Made by a program: the position numbers and the translations under genes
Assembly (NCBI RefSeq): GCF_024494645.1
Contig: NZ_JANHDJ010000002.1
Location: forward strand, 620,001-684,000
Direction: 5' to 3'
DNA: 64,000 nucleotides
Source of the DNA: Halohasta litorea
GTDB taxonomy: Archaea; Halobacteriota; Halobacteria; Halobacteriales; Haloferacaceae
Shown: piece after piece, positions 61,757-64,000 of the stretch
Numbering within the stretch: position 1 is the first letter of the stretch
Layout of the letters: each line of letters begins with the position of its first letter
Notes under the pieces: model-generated
Told to the model about the DNA's origin: nothing
What the model saw: the letters and a program-made list of their open reading frames with translations, nothing else
The model's database searches: none

Positions 61757-62446
61757 ATGAAATCAAAAAATTTTGTAGGTCGAAATGAAGAAATATCTAT
61801 AGATACCTCTACAATACTCTACCACGTCGCTTCTGCCACCAACTTGCCCTCTATCCTTGAACACGGAATTTTACCCGCAGATTCGACACATCGAGATTAT
61901 TTAGAAACAAAGTTGTCACATATTGCTACAGATCATGGGATAGAATTTCCAGTTGTCAGACAAGATTGTGTGTTTTGTTACCCTTCAATAGACATTGCTC
62001 TCATGGGTATACACCCAGACACCGAGTGTAACAATAGCCTTATTTCACATAGCGGGATCGTTCTTGTTGATGCAGCAAGTACAGATACCAATCTGTATAT
62101 GGGTGAATTCCGGTATATTTCTGATGCAATAGATTTCCAACAGATGGTGAGACCTGATGAGGCGATGATCTCCAAATCTTTTGAAGATGCTTTGGCTCGC
62201 TACGCTAAATCATTCACTGAAATAGAAAAAATCTCACAAATAGGAAATCTCTCAGAGCAGTTCCACACCCCAGAAGTGGTTATTGAAGGAGGCGTCAAAC
62301 CAAGTGCAATCACTGAATGTATTTTCTGGAAACAACTCCACACTCAAGGACTCCCACAACCAGTACGAGCAGGTGGTAGTGACGAAGGAAGTCTCAGTCG
62401 ACGATCACGTATTGAGGAAAAATATAGAAATAGGAATTGTAGATAG
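61757..62446 (+). CDS. ADP-ribosyltransferase-like protein
   Basis: The protein has 229 residues. ILYHVASATNLPSILEHGIL (about 20-39) matches the N-terminal signature of ADP-ribosyltransferase-fold proteins (YHxT/V ... NxxSIxxxGL), as in DarT-like and RNA 2'-phosphotransferase (Tpt1)-like families. Residues about 120-145 (RYISDAIDFQQMVRPDEAM) and HTPEVVIEGGVKPSAIT (about 174-190) supply the later elements, including a Glu at 177 in the place of the catalytic acid. The substrate could be DNA, RNA or protein. The 3' neighbour is a GNAT acetyltransferase whose ATG directly follows its stop. Confidence 0.6.
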   Translation: MKSKNFVGRNEEISIDTSTILYHVASATNLPSILEHGILPADSTHRDYLETKLSHIATDHGIEFPVVRQDCVFCYPSIDIALMGIHPDTECNNSLISHSGIVLVDAASTDTNLYMGEFRYISDAIDFQQMVRPDEAMISKSFEDALARYAKSFTEIEKISQIGNLSEQFHTPEVVIEGGVKPSAITECIFWKQLHTQGLPQPVRAGGSDEGSLSRRSRIEEKYRNRNCR

Positions 62447-63109
62447 ATGACTAGACCGGACTCGAATAGCACTCAAGATCAGTTGCGTGTTCGGCCTGCT
62501 GAGAGTGAGGAAGACGTCTACTTTCTAGCTCAACAAGAGCATCATTACTTTGCACCTGCCAATGATTGGCCGGAAGAAATTCCACTCAATTACTTGCCAA
62601 TTGTAGGGGGGAATATACCCGATAGCTCAGAAAATAAAACCCCACTAGATGCTTATGGTGTGATTGCTGAGCACTCACCCTCGAAAACCAACCAGACTGT
62701 TAGAATCGGAGGAGGTGTCGTATTACTCTATGATCGAAATGATGCTGCTGATACTTTACCCCCAGTCGGTGGTTTTCCTCATGCAATAGTCTGTGATGTG
62801 AATGCCTATCTATTATTCACTGTCGTTGACCCAGCATGGCAAGGACAAGGAATTGGTCGGAGAATCTTACAGGATCGGCTTCATTGGATCGACTCAACAA
62901 ACGCAGAAATGGTCTTTACCTGTGGATGGGAGCGCGACTCTAATGGAAGCAGTCGACCGCTTCTTAGCGATGCTGGATTTACCGAAAAACGGACAATCGA
63001 AAGTTTTTATTCCGATCATAGCCGACCCTCATGTCCAGATTGCGGTGCTTGGCCAACCAACGATAAAATGTGTCAATGTCGTACAACAGTATGGATCAAA
63101 TATCTATAA
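62447..63109 (+). CDS. GNAT acetyltransferase with C-terminal zinc motif
   Basis: The protein has 220 residues. LLFTVVDPAWQGQGIGRRIL (about 121-140) is the classic GNAT acetyl-CoA-binding motif A (Q/RxxGxG/A). The last ~30 residues have CPDCG and CQC, a zinc-like site not usual for GNATs. GNAT toxins acetylate tRNA charged amino acids in type II toxin-antitoxin systems, but housekeeping GNATs share the motif. It is translationally coupled to the ADP-ribosyltransferase-like gene: the TAG stop ends at 62446 and the ATG starts at 62447. Confidence 0.72.
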   Translation: MTRPDSNSTQDQLRVRPAESEEDVYFLAQQEHHYFAPANDWPEEIPLNYLPIVGGNIPDSSENKTPLDAYGVIAEHSPSKTNQTVRIGGGVVLLYDRNDAADTLPPVGGFPHAIVCDVNAYLLFTVVDPAWQGQGIGRRILQDRLHWIDSTNAEMVFTCGWERDSNGSSRPLLSDAGFTEKRTIESFYSDHSRPSCPDCGAWPTNDKMCQCRTTVWIKYL

Positions 63110-63320
63110 TCAAGAGCCACAGATTTGTTTACTATATCCACTTAGCCGGGTTATGCTCCAACTGGATTAGAATCTCGGTAGAAGAAAGTTTACCACGGTC
63201 AGAGCGATATGAAATAGCCCTGTTTTAATCGAGTATTCCAGAGAATATGCCTATGAATTAAACTTGGTTGGTTCTATGGCCGACTTCTTGTGAAGTTGGA
63301 TCGTGATCGATTACACAAGA

Positions 63321-63554
63321 TTACCCAGAAATAGACCAAATAAGAGAATTTCCAACTTTACGACTTTGGATATCTCCCTTCTCCTCGATAGATTTTAGTC
63401 GAGCATAGGCTGTACGGTGGGTGCACCCTACTTTATTGGCTATTTCAGAAGTTCCAGCCATACCGTCTAGCTCTTCAATAGCATCTAAGAACTCCTCATC
63501 ATGGTAACTCGTGGTATATTTTCCGGAGTCCTCGTCGCGATCCTTACCGGGCAT
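63321..63554 (-). CDS. Small HTH regulator
   Basis: The protein has 77 residues. Residues about 33-68 fit a winged helix (TSEIANKVGCTHRTAYARLKSIEEKGDI then RKVGNSLIW wing), typical of very short haloarchaeal regulators. It is transcribed away from the half-site array at 63611-63668, which it could bind (inference). Confidence 0.65.
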   Translation of the reverse strand: MPGKDRDEDSGKYTTSYHDEEFLDAIEELDGMAGTSEIANKVGCTHRTAYARLKSIEEKGDIQSRKVGNSLIWSISG

Positions 63555-63610
63555 ACTGAAATCATAGAATAACGCAGCGTATGTAGGTAATGGATTGGTT
63601 CATCGATTCA

Positions 63611-63668
63611 ACCATCTCATTTTCATGTGATGGTAAGATTTATACCATTACATAGTGTATGTTATGGT
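63611..63668. promoter_or_regulatory. Array of four 10-bp half-sites in alternating orientation around a TATA box
   Basis: Half-sites ACCATCTCAT (63611-63620), ATGTGATGGT (63625-63634), ACCATTACAT (63644-63653) and ATGTTATGGT (63659-63668) are copies or reverse complements of ATGTGATGGT with at most one difference each. They are separated by 4, 9 and 5 bases. The spacer between the second and third contains TTTATA-like sequence, which could be the promoter of the gene at 63760. Alternating inverted half-sites are the usual form of a dimer operator. Confidence 0.55.
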
Positions 63669-63759
63669 GTGGAAATCCAGTCCCTTTGGGGCAAAAATCA
63701 TATCGAAATTGCCCGGGTGCTAAGGACACCAGGGCTGGGTTCCCCACGTCAAAGGAACC

Positions 63760-64000
63760 ATGGAAGAATCAACATCGAAAGTTGAAGACAGTACCGATGG
63801 ACAATTGATTGAAGATATATGTCAAATAAAATGGATTGCGCTCGGGGAGGGGGCCGTGGTGTGTCAGGTGTGCGGCTCCTCGCTGTCGGACGGTTCGGCG
63901 GTGACGGTGTTTGTGTATCGTCCGGCGGGCCAACCCACCTTTGAGGTTGGTCACGTGATTTGCGGTGAGAACGACCACGATCTGCCGACGTATTTCACAC
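63760..64000 (+). CDS. Small zinc-binding haloarchaeal protein, 3' part beyond window
   Basis: The ATG at 63760 opens 80 codons to the window edge. The first ~25 residues are acidic and AT-rich in DNA (MEESTSKVEDSTDG). From about residue 30 the text becomes GC-rich, with CQVCGSSLSDGSAV and an ICGENDH later, typical of small haloarchaeal proteins with zinc-type Cys pairs. A leader of about 90 bases follows the TATA-like element at about 63638-63643. The stop lies outside the window. Confidence 0.65.
   Translation, partial: MEESTSKVEDSTDGQLIEDICQIKWIALGEGAVVCQVCGSSLSDGSAVTVFVYRPAGQPTFEVGHVICGENDHDLPTYFT

Noticed and set aside
63769-63978. Minus-strand 69-codon frame at the right edge
   Set aside because: The plus-strand gene starting at 63760 has Cys pairs and a plausible promoter. 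The minus frame is a GC-rich shadow of it.
1-64000. CRISPR array, tRNA, rRNA, intact integrase or transposase
   Set aside because: I looked for regularly spaced direct repeats, tRNA-like cloverleaf ends and recombinase or transposase motifs. Only decayed recombinase-like text at 31473 and an unidentified remnant at 4383 were found.

Overview
The window is haloarchaeal. The predicted proteins are strongly acidic, many genes start at or a few bases after a TTTAWA-like TATA box (leaderless style), and several haloarchaeal-type families are present: an HFX_2341/DUF6293 regulator, a PadR regulator, an ART/winged-helix plus TumE pair, and many small zinc-ribbon proteins. Base composition is low to moderate through most of the window and turns abruptly GC-rich in the last ~160 bases. 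This suggests that almost the whole window is an accessory (defence) island in a host of higher GC. I see no intact integrase, transposase, tRNA, rRNA or CRISPR array. Several decayed fragments (serine recombinase, McrC-like protein, coiled-coil/zinc-ribbon gene and others) mark old junctions between modules.

Layout. 1-4.5 kb: small membrane proteins, a zinc-finger protein, an Mrr-type nuclease with zinc ribbons and a C-terminal membrane anchor, and a coiled-coil protein. 4.7-14.5 kb: a CARF-like HFX_2341 regulator, an McrBC-type restriction system whose McrB carries an EVE/PUA-like specificity region, and a divergent exonuclease-helicase pair resembling bacterial MrfB-MrfA. 14.7-20.2 kb: a TumE-type toxin-antitoxin pair, a zinc-ribbon protein, a vWA protein and a metallo-beta-lactamase/beta-CASP-like protein. 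20.5-26.1 kb: an UPF1-like SF1 helicase, a PadR regulator, small proteins and a PD-(D/E)XK protein. 26.4-31.3 kb: a second, unrelated McrBC-like pair, also with an EVE-like region in the AAA+ subunit.

31.5-35.3 kb is a very AT-rich cassette beside a serine-recombinase remnant. It has three overlapping or abutting genes, the last of which looks like a divergent PCNA sliding clamp, and a convergent membrane/coiled-coil gene. 35.9-40.2 kb is a four-gene run: an unrecognised protein, a DsbA-like protein whose CxxC is replaced by SxxS behind an Ala/Gly-rich and acidic extension, a polytopic membrane protein, and an EVE-like/nuclease fusion. These two blocks are the best candidates for undescribed systems.

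41.7-59.4 kb is a complete BREX locus: brxE-like, brxA, brxB, brxC, pglX, pglZ and brxL. It is unusual in two ways. A winged-helix-type gene is inverted between brxC and pglX, and a small acidic ORF plus an SMC/Rad50-like ATPase with a CxxC hook motif sits between pglX and pglZ. A metallophosphoesterase is divergent from its first gene. 59.5-63.1 kb holds a broken coiled-coil/zinc gene, a winged-helix regulator, and an operon ending in an ADP-ribosyltransferase-like protein and a GNAT acetyltransferase. 63.3-64 kb has a small HTH gene, four alternating copies of a 10-bp half-site, and a gene cut by the window edge whose composition changes sharply partway along.

Together the genes read as stacked anti-mobile-element modules: restriction by modified-DNA recognition (two McrBC types, EVE-nuclease, Mrr), methylation-guided exclusion (BREX), toxins (TumE, ART/GNAT), and DNA-processing helicase/nuclease pairs. 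Functions were assigned by reading motifs only. No database search was run.
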